A DNA stretch of 64,000 nucleotides from CAZSAK01 sp964605155 (GCA_964605155.1 CAZSAK010000003.1:123731-187730); one strand, 5' to 3'; positions 52,416 to 61,604 are shown, counted from the stretch's first letter. Numbers and translations are program-made. The notes: generated by a model from the letters alone, not told the origin.

Positions 52416-54205
52416 CGCGCTGTACCTGCATTGTGCCCATCGTGCCGGCGACGGTGGCGCCAGGTCATCCACCACCCGATCACTACCAGGCTCACCGCGA
52501 GCAAAATAACGACTGCAGGTGTACCACCCTTGCTCAGCAACCACGCCAGCGCGACCAGGGGCAACAAGGCGGCACGTACCACGGCCTTCCACCCGGAATG
52601 GGTGCTGATATAGCGTGCCGCGGGCGGACTGTGTCGATAGTACCAGCGTACGAAGGCGCGGCCGGATGTATTGGTGAGCAGATACCGATCACGGAAGTCG
52701 CGCAACACACGCACCTGGGGTGCGGAGTAATAGCCATAAGCGGCGGTGGCGATGAAACAGTGGTCGTCCGGCAGGATGGGATAGGGGGTGACTTCCTCCG
52801 GCATGGCGGTCAACTCGTTTGACGGCAGGCTGAGTTGTTGTGGACCGATTAGCAGTGAGGTTTCCGTTGACAGTACGCTTTCGTTTTGTGCGCCGGTGTT
52901 GTCATAGACCGATACCGCCAGATAGTATTGGCCCTGCGTCAGGGCGCTGACCGTAACACGGTAAGTCACGCCGTTGTCGAGACCGGTCAGGGTGTAGGCG
53001 GTGACGTTTCCTACGTCGATCTCGTTTTCCGAGGTATCGGCAATGCCATACTGGACGCGATAATCGCTGGCGCCATCCACCGCATTCCAGCTCAGGTCGA
53101 TACGTTGATTGCTCGGCGCCGCCGTCTGCAATACCGGTGCAGCGGGCGTTGCGGTTGCGGGAGACAGATTGCGCAAGACATACGTGGTGACATTGCCCAC
53201 ATCGATCGGCGAGGGGGTTGTCGATCCACCAAGGTCGCGGGCGTCCGCGCCTTCGTAAGGCGTGCCGCTGCCGTCAGAGTCATAGTAAATCCTGTAGCCA
53301 CCCGGCGGACTGCCGTCGGTTACCCGATAGGAGAGGTTGGGCGACCAGCTCAGCTCGATATTATAGGGCGGTGGCGAGGCGACGCTGGCATCGATCGCTG
53401 TGGGCCGGGGCACGGGAAAAGGAAATACGTCCGCGAGATCTCCGCCGTACGCTCCCAGGTCCGCGTCCGTATCATCGATGACATCGGTGCCCTGGCCTGC
53501 ATCTATGCAGGGCGAACCCGTGCGCAAGTGGAAATCGTGGTTGGCGACATCGACGAACAAGGGATCACCGGTCTGTACATTGGTACCCGGTTGTGTGCCC
53601 GCGTCATTGCCGTCATAACACTGGTAGTCGATATTCGTGCCAACGGTGCCGGAGATGGCCCTAGCATTGTTGGCGAAGATGTTATTGCGCACGATGGTCG
53701 TGGTGTTGCTGCGGCTCAGCCCGGTTCCATTGTCATAGAATGTATTGTTGAGCACGCTGACACTGGAGGCATCGGCGACGTTCACCCCCGTGCCGTCGCT
53801 GCCCAGCTCAAAGACGTTGCTGGCCACGGTGATGCCGGTGCTGCCGGTTATCGCCACCCCCACGTCGGTATCCAGGAAGGTGAAATTCGCCAGGACCGCA
53901 TTACTGACGGCAGTAAACGTCACGGCGGTGCCACCACCCTCGGGAATCAGAAAGGTGCGTGCCGTCTCCCGCCCGCGCACCGTGATATTGCTGCCCATCT
54001 GCAGATGCTCGGTGTAGGTGCCGGGCTCGACGATGACGGTATCGCCGATGAGGGGATTGGCGGTGAGTGCGTCGATGGCGTCCTGAATGCGTGTATAGTC
54101 GCCGGGCACAGTGACATCCGCAGCCTGCGCCGTCAGGGAGAGCATGGCGATGACACCGGCGGCCAGCCAGTGACCGTGCTTGTATTTAGCGGTCTCCGCT
54201 GTCAT
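52412..54205 (-). CDS. Right-handed beta-helix protein with FN3 domains and CFIATAAYG C-terminal module
   Basis: 597 residues from the ATG at 54205 (a TTG at 54220 would add five). Signal peptide (GVIAMLSLTAQA), then VPGDYTRIQDAIDALTANPL, the usual start of pectate-lyase/NosD-type beta-helices with TVIVEPGTYTEHL and many V-x-N/S-N-x-F turns to about residue 240. Then fibronectin III-like segments (IDLSWNAVDGASDYRVQYGI, VTYRVTVSAL). Near residue 480 CFIATAAYGYYSAPQVRVLR starts the CFIATAAYG module, followed by two C-terminal hydrophobic stretches. Cell-envelope or surface protein; ligand unknown. Confidence 0.78.
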   Translation of the reverse strand: MTAETAKYKHGHWLAAGVIAMLSLTAQAADVTVPGDYTRIQDAIDALTANPLIGDTVIVEPGTYTEHLQMGSNITVRGRETARTFLIPEGGGTAVTFTAVSNAVLANFTFLDTDVGVAITGSTGITVASNVFELGSDGTGVNVADASSVSVLNNTFYDNGTGLSRSNTTTIVRNNIFANNARAISGTVGTNIDYQCYDGNDAGTQPGTNVQTGDPLFVDVANHDFHLRTGSPCIDAGQGTDVIDDTDADLGAYGGDLADVFPFPVPRPTAIDASVASPPPYNIELSWSPNLSYRVTDGSPPGGYRIYYDSDGSGTPYEGADARDLGGSTTPSPIDVGNVTTYVLRNLSPATATPAAPVLQTAAPSNQRIDLSWNAVDGASDYRVQYGIADTSENEIDVGNVTAYTLTGLDNGVTYRVTVSALTQGQYYLAVSVYDNTGAQNESVLSTETSLLIGPQQLSLPSNELTAMPEEVTPYPILPDDHCFIATAAYGYYSAPQVRVLRDFRDRYLLTNTSGRAFVRWYYRHSPPAARYISTHSGWKAVVRAALLPLVALAWLLSKGGTPAVVILLAVSLVVIGWWMTWRHRRRHDGHNAGTAR

Positions 54206-54734
54206 GTGCCGCCGTATCAAGGCATGACCACTTTCTTGTCGGTGTGCGACAAGTATCTGAAAAGGACCATGGTAGCGCGAATTCCTGCATGTCTATCAAG
54301 CATTGCAAAATAAGGAGGTTGTGACAACTGATTCTCGTTGAAAAGCACAAAGAGATAAACAGAATCTTAATCAACCGCATACTGGATTGCATCGGTACCG
54401 GACTCTTGTAACCGGACTTATTGCTTGAGGCATGGTTGTTGGTGCCTTTGCGAAATATCAATGCAATAGTCAGTTTCTGGTAGGAATATATGTCAACAAG
54501 GTACAGTGGATGTGGCGCATTTTTAGTTTAGTTGACTCAGCCGCAATGATAAAAGTCCACCAATATATGGATGATGTCCCAAGATACATGCTTCCTCCGA
54601 TCCATGTCCGGTAACCTCCCGGCCAAGGTCCTGGAGTATCCGGCCATGGCCACAATGGCCGGCATCGTGCTCACTTCGAGATCTGACCCGCTCACCCATT
54701 CTAGTGCTCTGACTAGGAGACGCTCATCATTCTG
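54206..54734. other. Intergenic region with hairpin, no gene seen
   Basis: 529 bp. Short open frames here lack ribosome binding sites and recognisable content. A perfect hairpin CCGGCCAT / ATGGCCGG with a 7-nt loop lies at 54640-54662. The last ~35 bp before 54735 align with the region upstream of the intact ATPase gene at 62519. Confidence 0.5.
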
Positions 54735-55325
54735 ATGCGGACCACTTCGGCATTACTCAATAAAGAAGAGGCAGAAAGGATGACCGCCGACGAACTGTTC
54801 GAGAAACTGGACAGTTCCGCCAAGACGGTATCGCATTTCCAAAAGGTGGTATTACGCATCGGTGATTACCTGATCTATCTAAGTCTGGGATTGGTGGCCC
54901 TCCTGATCATTGTCCAGATCTTCCGCCATGCACCGCTGCTGGATCTGGTGCAGTTCGCGCTGATCCTCTTCGTGGCTTCCATCCCGGTGGCGATGCCGGC
55001 GGTGTTGTCGGTGTTCTGCCACTGTTTGATCATCCGCGCGAGGATTCTGCCGGCACCATTAAGGATGCCGAGAGACATGGTGTCGATGTAAAGATGGTTA
55101 CAGGTAATAACCTGGCGATCGCCCGTGAGATCGCGAGCAAGCTGGGGCTGGGGCATCATTGACACCGTCGCCGGTCATTCCAACGATGTAGCCGCGATCC
55201 TGCAGTGTGTTGACGATATCGAACTTGTGTTCGGGAAAGACCTGGGCAAAACCATCGCTGTTTTCCACTTGTTCCGCGTGCTGATTATCCAGAGCGCCGG
55301 TTTTCTGCATTGCTCTAACGATTAG
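54735..55325 (+). pseudogene. Scrambled P-type H+-ATPase pseudogene
   Basis: Near-identical to parts of the ATPase gene at 62519 but rearranged. The first ~80 bp match 62535-62614. Then ~575 bp are missing, and the text resumes at the 63185 equivalent (TCCGCCAAGACGG). After GTGTTGTCGGTG another ~515 bp (including the D-K-T-G-T phosphorylation site) are missing, resuming at the 63906 equivalent. From about 55150 on, the sequence is inverted: the minus strand encodes FAQVFPEHKFDIVNTLQDRG and MTGDGVNDAP, hallmark of the P domain. The two deletion joints lie at short shared sequences (TCCGCC/TCTGCC; TCGGTG). Certainly non-functional as a pump. Confidence 0.88.
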
Positions 55326-55536
55326 CAGATAAAGCCGAAAAAGCCGATTATCCACATGATCAGTTATTTACAGAAAAATGGGGAGGAGATGATATTTCAT
55401 CAGAGCCGCAGGAAGAGGGACATCATTGCATAAACCATGTCAAAGTATATGGATGGCCAGATAAAAGGGGAACTAAACCATACAAGTGATAATATTGTAC
55501 TGAGGTTTCATCTATCGTTATTAATGAGATAACTTG

Positions 55537-55842
55537 ATGAGTGAGAATATCCTATATAACCAGCGTCAATATGCTCGTATTCTGGAGTTGATTGGGTCTT
55601 TCGAAACGGGAAAAGTGAGTTTCGATAGACTCGTTCGTGATATCGAGGCGCTAATAATGACCATGGAAAACATTTCTCCCGATTATAAAAATATATTGTT
55701 AAGTAAATGGGGTATCCTGGAAGAGGTTTATGCAGTCTCAATGGATCAAGGGCTAACCGAAGTATCACCTGAATATCAACAAACAATAAATAGTTCCTTA
55801 TCTGACTTGTGTGAATTAATTAAAAACTACCAAGAGAAGTGA
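55537..55842 (+). CDS. Hypothetical protein
   Basis: 101 residues from the ATG at 55537 (a TTG three bases earlier is possible). Helical, acidic, no signal peptide: YARILELIGSFETGKVSFDR and YKNILLSKWGILEEVYAVSM. The look is that of small immunity-like proteins, but I cannot assign a family. Ribosome binding site weak (GAGATAAC). Confidence 0.55.
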   Translation: MSENILYNQRQYARILELIGSFETGKVSFDRLVRDIEALIMTMENISPDYKNILLSKWGILEEVYAVSMDQGLTEVSPEYQQTINSSLSDLCELIKNYQEK

Positions 55843-56063
55843 TTGAGATGAATCACCGTCTTACCATCATTCTTATTGGATATCTTCTACATTTTAGCGG
55901 TTTCGATAATCTGTTCCCGACATTGTCTACCCTCCTGCGTCCTTGCAATCATCCATGCGTAGTATCCATCTGATCGTTCGTCATTGTCATCGGTGATACG
56001 TGTTTCTGTCTTGTGACATTGTCGTCTGGTATTTGTATTTTCGTTACTCTCTTATGTTCAAAT

Positions 56064-56098
56064 GGTTGATATAAACAAGTGCGTGGTGGAAATAAACC
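56064..56098 (+). promoter_or_regulatory. Two tandem upstream activator sites for yfdX-1
   Basis: Site 1 GGTTGATATAAAC (56064) and site 2 GGTGGAAATAAACC (56085) follow the palindromic pattern GGTK-N6-AACC. They are 21 bp apart, two helical turns. Site 2 is centred ~62 bp before the -24 element. The same pair, spacing and distance occurs before the second yfdX gene. Confidence 0.7.
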
Positions 56099-56152
56099 AC
56101 TACATGATGTGTTCAATATTTTAAGTTATTAATAATTATCAAGATAATTGAT

Positions 56153-56168
56153 TGGCACAGCGCTTGCT
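56153..56168 (+). promoter_or_regulatory. Sigma54 (-24/-12) promoter for yfdX-1
   Basis: TGGCAC-AGCGC-TTGCT is a perfect match to the sigma54 consensus with exact spacing. The transcript would have a ~120-nt leader before the ATG at 56299. Confidence 0.85.
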
Positions 56169-56298
56169 GTAACAGTGGTGAGTTGAAGCGATAGTTGAGG
56201 TGATCAAGTTGTGATTAGAGATATACCTAACCATCGCAAGATATATACACACGCTAAACGCGTCGCATAACACATTAACCATCTTAGGAGAATTGAAA

Positions 56299-57237
56299 AT
56301 GGATAACAAGACATTGAAGAAACGGTCAAGTGATAAGGTTACAATAGGAGTTTTTTGTTTGGCGTTGCTGAGCAGTGGATCCGCGGTATATGCCGCTGAG
56401 AGCGTGACGAGCACCGCGAAGGTAGGAAATGAACCGACTCCAGCAACAGTAGCCAAAGAACCTAATGTCAAGAGTACAGCGAAACAAGAGGTTGATAAAC
56501 TAAGGCAGGGGCTGGTCAAGGAGGCCATCACCGCAAATCATGAGATGCAGCAAGCCATATCGTTGCTTGAGAAAAAAGACAATCAGGGCGCCTTCAAGGC
56601 ACTTGAAAAGGCGGATGGTGAGATGAGTGTCGTCCTGGCACGCGACTCCCATCTTAAACTGGCGGCGATTGGAGTACGTGCTAACGTGGTCGATTTGGAG
56701 AGTAAGCCAGATGCAATTAAAAAAGCGGTGAAAGAGGCCAAAAAGGAACTCGATCATGGGGATATTCAGGCAGCGCGTACTACGCTATCGCCGTTAGTCA
56801 GCGAAATGTATATCGACACGGATTACGTGCCTCTCGCGATCTATCCCGATGCCATTGAGCGGGCGAGCAGACAGATTCAAGAATCCAAGGTGCAGGATGC
56901 CAAATCCACACTCACTGATGCTATGAGTTCAATCGTAACACTCACAGATGCTATTCCGTTGCCACCTATAAAGGCAGAGGGCGATATGTTACAGGCCGAA
57001 CAGCTACAAAAACAGGACAAGGTAAAGAACAAGGATAAGGTATTGTCTTTGCTGGCTGATGCCGATAACAATCTGGCTGACGCCAAGGCCTTGGGCTACG
57101 GGAAATATAGGGATATACGCAAAGAAATTGACGCCATCGAGTCCAAGGTAAAGAGCGGCTCGGATAAGCCGGATATGTTCCAGCGAGCCAAGAAGATGTT
57201 TGATAATCTCATCCACGGTCATAAGTCCAAGGCATAG
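56299..57237 (+). CDS. YfdX family protein 1 (periplasmic, helical)
   Basis: 312 residues; ATG 56299 chosen for the AGGAG 8 nt upstream. Signal peptide (TIGVFCLALLSSGSAVYA). YfdX core: LRQGLVKEAITANHEMQQAI, ALEKADGEMSVVLARDSHLK, MYIDTDYVPLAIYPDAIERA (the Y-P segment before a helix pair), and SIVTLTDAIPLPPIKAEGDM. In E. coli YfdX is controlled by EvgA and linked to acid and drug stress; the molecular role is unsettled. This one is longer than E. coli YfdX (~211). It is driven by a sigma54 promoter. A strong hairpin follows the stop codon. Confidence 0.85.
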   Translation: MDNKTLKKRSSDKVTIGVFCLALLSSGSAVYAAESVTSTAKVGNEPTPATVAKEPNVKSTAKQEVDKLRQGLVKEAITANHEMQQAISLLEKKDNQGAFKALEKADGEMSVVLARDSHLKLAAIGVRANVVDLESKPDAIKKAVKEAKKELDHGDIQAARTTLSPLVSEMYIDTDYVPLAIYPDAIERASRQIQESKVQDAKSTLTDAMSSIVTLTDAIPLPPIKAEGDMLQAEQLQKQDKVKNKDKVLSLLADADNNLADAKALGYGKYRDIRKEIDAIESKVKSGSDKPDMFQRAKKMFDNLIHGHKSKA

Positions 57238-57247
57238 CAGATCGAGC

Positions 57248-57275
57248 GCACGGACCCGTATGCCAGGGTCCGTGC
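57248..57275 (+). terminator. Perfect 10-bp hairpin after yfdX-1 (no T tract)
   Basis: GCACGGACCC and GGGTCCGTGC with an 8-nt loop, 11 nt after the stop codon. There is no run of T after it, so it may be an mRNA-stabilising or processing structure rather than a terminator, letting some transcripts enter the next gene. Confidence 0.55.
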
Positions 57276-57326
57276 CGTGTTATCACCAGAGAACCACGGG
57301 CTCACGTTGTAAAAGGAGGGTGTTCC

Positions 57327-57896
57327 ATGTTAAACAAGTCGAGAAGCCTACTTTTTGTCACAGTCATCTTAAGCGTGATCACAATGGGTATAGCAACATC
57401 GAGTTGGGCAACATCCCCGATTGCCAGGGACGGGAGTCCCTGTGACGAGTCGTTATTGGATATCGCTAGAGCTGCATCCTCAAGCAGACAATCACAACAA
57501 GATATCATGCTCACCCAGCGTTGGGAAAATGCCCGCGCGACGTATGAGCGCGACTTGGATTTTGCCGCTATCGACACCAAGCAACTCCCGCAAGATTATA
57601 GTCCTTTGCGGGACGTGATCGAAGCCAAGTACCGCCTTGCCCAGGCCGAGGGAAAACTCATCGTACCTGATTTCGACAAGGAGGCTATCATACAATTGCA
57701 ACAGGCACAGAGTTTTCTCACTCATGCCATAGCCCATGCAGACACTGGCGACCGGGCAAAATTTACCGCAATCAAAAACAAGGTTGATCGTCTGACACAG
57801 TTTGTCAGTCATGGCGGAGGATGCTGGAGCGAGCGCTTGTCTAATGCCTTTGATACTATCGATTACGACATTGAGGATATCCTGCATTCTTCTTAA
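57327..57896 (+). CDS. Hypothetical periplasmic helical protein
   Basis: 189 residues, ATG with AAAGGAGGGTG. Signal peptide (VILSVITMGIATSSWA). The rest is predicted helical: LRDVIEAKYRLAQAEGKLIV, LQQAQSFLTHAIAHADTGDR. Cys39 and Cys167 could form a disulfide. The helical repeat character resembles the YfdX proteins beside it but I do not see the YfdX core motifs. 89 nt after yfdX-1, probably cotranscribed from the same sigma54 promoter past the hairpin. Confidence 0.68.
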   Translation: MLNKSRSLLFVTVILSVITMGIATSSWATSPIARDGSPCDESLLDIARAASSSRQSQQDIMLTQRWENARATYERDLDFAAIDTKQLPQDYSPLRDVIEAKYRLAQAEGKLIVPDFDKEAIIQLQQAQSFLTHAIAHADTGDRAKFTAIKNKVDRLTQFVSHGGGCWSERLSNAFDTIDYDIEDILHSS

Positions 57897-58156
57897 GTCG
57901 TGTATTTCAGTAGATTAGGCGGTAAAACAACAACACTCCGAAGAGTCGAAGGGAGATCATTGTGAGATGTAGAATCTCTGTTCAGCGGTAGTGTGTATCA
58001 CCCGTACACATAAACCTTTTATAGCTGAGGTGTATAGGTAATCGCGATGATCAAGCATAATTTTTAAATGAATAAACACGATGAGGTAATCCCGTTGCCA
58101 ACAGCGTGGATCCCGCTTGAATGAATGATAGCTAATGCCACACATATTATAGTGCG

Positions 58157-59602
58157 ATGAGTACTTCCCCGTTTCTTCGCTCTATCTGGTTACCAGCCGG
58201 TGTAACGGGTATATTACTGCTCGTAGCTTTAGGAATTTTAGCGGGATTATCGTGGCATGGGCTGCGGCGTCTCGATCCCGTGCAGGCACAAGCGGAGAAA
58301 CTCGGTTTGTTGCAGCGTGTGTCGTTGGATATTGAGGAATTGCTCATTGCCCATGATGCTAGCGCAATAGGACCAGATCCGGGCAAGATTATGCATGTGC
58401 GGCAAGAGCTGGTGCAATTGCAATCGCTGGAACAACAAACGGCGCCAACGACTGCCCATCAACTCCAGGCTGCTTGGTTGTCGCTTGACAAGATAGCAGA
58501 AAATCCACGGGGAGCCCTGATCGAGAGTCTAACTTCCATCGGCCATGTCATAACGACCGAAGACCATATCCACCAACAGCTCGTGGCCGAGGCACGCCGC
58601 GATACCGAGTTCGAGTTTAGAATCGCGGTGGGAACCCTGATCGTGCTTCCATTGGTTGCCATTGTGGCCCTGCTGCTATTGCGCCGGAGCCTCCTGACGC
58701 CACTCAATGAACTGAGCTTGTTATTGACCTCACTAGCTGATCAGGATTACAGTCCAGTCTCCAGACACGGTGTCGATCCTGTATTGCGACCTTTATTCGA
58801 TAATTACAATCATTTGGTGAGACGCTTGGCGGATTTGGAGGAACAAAACCGTGCACACCGGCAGTCTCTGGAAGATCAGGTGCGCACTGCGACACACGCT
58901 CTGCTTGATCAGCAACGCGGGTTGGCGACGGCCGAACGCTTGGCGGCAGTGGGGGAGATTGCCGCGGGACTGGCGCATGAACTGCGCAATCCCCTGGCAG
59001 GTATCCAGATGGCCTTGAATAATCTCAATCAGGAAATCAACAACGTCGATCAGCGTAATCGCCTGAATCTGGTGATCAACGAACTCAACCGCGTCAGCGA
59101 ATTATTGAGCGCCATGCTCAATCAGAACCGTCAGGAACCGGAAGCCTTGAGCACGATGTATCTAGCTCGTGCCGTTGACGATCTCGTGACCCTGGTGCGA
59201 TATCAAATCGGTGAAAATATTCAGTTGTACTGTGAAGTACCCGACACCTTGAAATGCTCTATGCCTGCTAGCCGTCTGCATCAGGCCCTGCTCAATCTAG
59301 TGCTGAACGCTGCACAGTCCATCGGTACCGATCGTCCCGGTTCGATCACGATCCGCGCCTCTGTCACGTCGGAAGATCAAGTGGAACTGTCGGTGCGTGA
59401 CGACGGACCAGGTTTTCCACAGAATTTTCTGGAGAACGGTATCAGGCCGTTTGTCACGGGACGTGCTGGCGGCACCGGTCTGGGACTGGCTGTTGTGCAG
59501 CGCTTCATCCACGATTTGGGGGGTTCCATGCGCCTTGAGAATCTGACACCTTGTGGTGCCCGTGTCATTTTGACATTACCATGCAGAAATAAGCATGGGT
59601 GA
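58157..59602 (+). CDS. Sensor histidine kinase (NtrB-like)
   Basis: 481 residues. Two transmembrane helices (~11-33 and ~156-176) enclose a ~120-residue periplasmic sensor domain that is mainly helical. Then HAMP (~177-230), HisKA with the phospho-acceptor His274 in GEIAAGLAHELRNPLAGIQM, and an HATPase domain with LLNLVLNAAQSIG (N box), DDGPGFP (G1) and GGTGLGLAVVQRF (G2). It overlaps the response-regulator gene by 8 nt. Its signal is unknown; the neighbouring yfdX and H+-ATPase genes suggest an envelope or pH stress. Confidence 0.93.
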   Translation: MSTSPFLRSIWLPAGVTGILLLVALGILAGLSWHGLRRLDPVQAQAEKLGLLQRVSLDIEELLIAHDASAIGPDPGKIMHVRQELVQLQSLEQQTAPTTAHQLQAAWLSLDKIAENPRGALIESLTSIGHVITTEDHIHQQLVAEARRDTEFEFRIAVGTLIVLPLVAIVALLLLRRSLLTPLNELSLLLTSLADQDYSPVSRHGVDPVLRPLFDNYNHLVRRLADLEEQNRAHRQSLEDQVRTATHALLDQQRGLATAERLAAVGEIAAGLAHELRNPLAGIQMALNNLNQEINNVDQRNRLNLVINELNRVSELLSAMLNQNRQEPEALSTMYLARAVDDLVTLVRYQIGENIQLYCEVPDTLKCSMPASRLHQALLNLVLNAAQSIGTDRPGSITIRASVTSEDQVELSVRDDGPGFPQNFLENGIRPFVTGRAGGTGLGLAVVQRFIHDLGGSMRLENLTPCGARVILTLPCRNKHG

Positions 59603-60983
59603 CACACTGCTGATCATTGAAGACGAACGCCTGCTTGGTTCGGAGATGAAGCGTTATTTTTCCGGGAAGGGTTGGGACGTGACCTGGGCGCATAGCCTGG
59701 CCGACAGTGGGCACCTGTTGTTTGAGCTGGGATTTGACCCCTTGGTGGTGTTGTCAGATATGAATCTGCCGGATGGTAATTGCCTGGACCTGCTGGAGAA
59801 GGCCCGTGGACGAAGAATCACCGGTGAATGGGTAATCCTTACCGGCTACGGCAGTGTGCCTGATTCGGTACGGGCCCTGCGCCTCGGTGCCTTCGATTTC
59901 ATTGAGAAACCGTATAAACCGGATCGCCTGGAATTGGTGATTAGCGGTGCTGTGCGCAGCGCCCGTGCCCAACGTCGCTTGAGTGAACAGAGTGATGCCG
60001 ATAGTCAGCGCTACCAGCCACATATCTACGCCGGCCACAGCGCTGCAACGATAACAGTGCGCGAAATGTTGGCCAAGCTCGCCTCAATCCCCTTCAGTGC
60101 CCTGATTATCACCGGGGAGACCGGCACGGGCAAGGGCTTGGCTGCGCGTATATTGCACCACTCCGGACCACGTACCACAGGACCGATGGTGGAACTCAAT
60201 TGCGCCGCTCTGCCGCGGGAATTGCTGGAGTCAGAAATGTTCGGGCATGAAACCGGTGCCTTTACCGGGGCCAAGAGCCGACGCCGAGGGTTGATGGAAC
60301 AAGCCAGCGGCGGTACGTTGTTCCTGGACGAGATTGGTGACATGGACATTGACTTGCAGGCCAAACTCCTCAAGGCCATTGAAGACCGCAGCATCCGCCG
60401 TTTGGGAGGCGACCGCGAGATCAAGGTGGATGTTCAAGTGATTGCAGCTACCAATCAAGACTTGCAACGGCGGGTTGCCGAAGGGAGCTTTCGCGCCGAC
60501 CTTTTTCACCGTCTAAGCGTGTTTCGCCTGGAGCTGCCGGCACTGCGCACGCATAAGCAGGACCTGAAAGAATTGGTGCCGGTTTTCATTGCCGAATTCA
60601 ATGCCAAGGCAGGCAAACGTGTACGGATCGTACCGGAAGAGGTATGGCAACGACTGGAGAACCATGCATGGCCGGGCAATGTGCGTGAACTACGCAATGT
60701 AGTCGAACGTTGCGTGCTGTTCTCAAGCGATGAAGAATTTCCTATCCAATGGTTGCAACTTGAAGCAGATCAGGCCGTGGGTGCCAGCGTTGTGACAGGC
60801 AGTGACTGCTTGTACCTACCATTGGACGGCAGCATGGACCTTGACGAGATGGATCGTCATATCATCGAGACAACACTCGCGAAATATAATCATAATATCA
60901 CCGCTACGGCCAAGGCCTTAGGCACCACGCGTGAAACGCTACGATACCGAATTCAAAAATACAACCTTCACATACCGCGTTAG
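59595..60983 (+). CDS. Sigma54-dependent NtrC-family response regulator
   Basis: 462 residues. Receiver domain with phosphorylation site Asp55 (LVVLSDMNLPDGN), AAA+ domain with Walker A GETGTGKG (174-181), the sigma54-contacting GAFTGA loop (221-226), Walker B TLFLDEIGDM (241-250), and R-finger region, and a C-terminal Fis-type helix-turn-helix (NHNITATAKALGTTRETLRY). All parts needed for sigma54 activation are intact. It lies between the two sigma54-driven yfdX genes, whose twin upstream sites are its likely binding sites. Confidence 0.95.
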   Translation: MGDTLLIIEDERLLGSEMKRYFSGKGWDVTWAHSLADSGHLLFELGFDPLVVLSDMNLPDGNCLDLLEKARGRRITGEWVILTGYGSVPDSVRALRLGAFDFIEKPYKPDRLELVISGAVRSARAQRRLSEQSDADSQRYQPHIYAGHSAATITVREMLAKLASIPFSALIITGETGTGKGLAARILHHSGPRTTGPMVELNCAALPRELLESEMFGHETGAFTGAKSRRRGLMEQASGGTLFLDEIGDMDIDLQAKLLKAIEDRSIRRLGGDREIKVDVQVIAATNQDLQRRVAEGSFRADLFHRLSVFRLELPALRTHKQDLKELVPVFIAEFNAKAGKRVRIVPEEVWQRLENHAWPGNVRELRNVVERCVLFSSDEEFPIQWLQLEADQAVGASVVTGSDCLYLPLDGSMDLDEMDRHIIETTLAKYNHNITATAKALGTTRETLRYRIQKYNLHIPR

Positions 60984-61365
60984 CCAAGTCGAAAAACTCA
61001 TATTTTTATTCAATAGTCATCTCCAATAGGCTTGCTGGAAATGCAAGGCGCAGCATCGCCGCACAGACACGACAAACTAGCATGCGGCATTGTATTCGAT
61101 TGCATGGCGACTACCCAGTGGCTGTTTACCGGGTATCGCCGAGCCCATGCGATGCGATTGGCGATTTGCGGGATCCCAGTCATACCATTCACCGACATTG
61201 CCAAGCTCCTGCAGTCCGCGATCCAGCGATGAAATCCATAGAGAATTCGCCTGCCATTGCCTGCTATTGATAGAGCAGCTGTGTCTTGCGCTTCTCCATG
61301 GGGTCGAAACTGCGTTCGAACAGGAAATAGGCATGGAGTGGTGTCCTCCCCTTTTGGGATTTAAA
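60984..61365. other. Intergenic region, possible decayed reading frame on minus strand
   Basis: No convincing gene. On the minus strand one frame stays open from about 61355 to 61010 (116 codons, with MTGIPQIANRIAWARRYPVN in the middle) without an early ATG or ribosome binding site. I do not recognise it; it may be a remnant. Confidence 0.3.
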
Positions 61366-61366
61366 C

Positions 61367-61401
61367 GGTTGAAATAAACCGTAGTTTGGTGGATTTAAAC
61401 C
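61367..61401 (+). promoter_or_regulatory. Two tandem upstream activator sites for yfdX-2
   Basis: Site 1 GGTTGAAATAAACC (61367) and site 2 GGTGGATTTAAACC (61388), 21 bp apart, site 2 centred ~62 bp before the -24 element. Same pattern and geometry as at 56064-56098. Confidence 0.7.
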
Positions 61402-61454
61402 ACTGCTATTTCTCCTCCACACCTTAAGTTAATGAAAATAAAAATTAAATTATC

Positions 61455-61470
61455 TGGCATGTTACTTGCC
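61455..61470 (+). promoter_or_regulatory. Sigma54 (-24/-12) promoter for yfdX-2
   Basis: TGGCAT-GTTAC-TTGCC keeps the invariant GG and GC dinucleotides with exact spacing. The ATG is 135 nt downstream. Confidence 0.8.
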
Positions 61471-61604
61471 AATCCTGAAGTAAGGCGTATGTCGCCGTTT
61501 GAGGTTACTCGCTCATTTATTCATGTTGCGAGCGATTTTTAACAGTGTTTCCTCAAACGTACCCACATCGCACAGAACTTTAACCAACTTAAGAGGATAG
61601 ATAT

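Noticed and set aside
52886..54313. 475-codon open frame on the plus strand opposite the beta-helix gene
   Set aside because: No family match or ribosome binding site; the minus-strand frame has a signal peptide, beta-helix repeats, FN3 and CFIATAAYG motifs. The plus frame is a by-product of GC-rich repetitive coding DNA.
54640..54676. Partial sigma54-like sequence before the ATPase pseudogene (TGGCCGGCATCGTGCT)
   Set aside because: It lacks consensus bases in both elements, overlaps a perfect hairpin and has no counterpart upstream of the intact ATPase gene.
55914..55970. Similarity of CCCGACATTGTCT... to 44752-44810
   Set aside because: A short shared block (CGACATTGTCT, CCTGC, ATCATCC-like) is visible, but the match is patchy and too short to call a repeat family.
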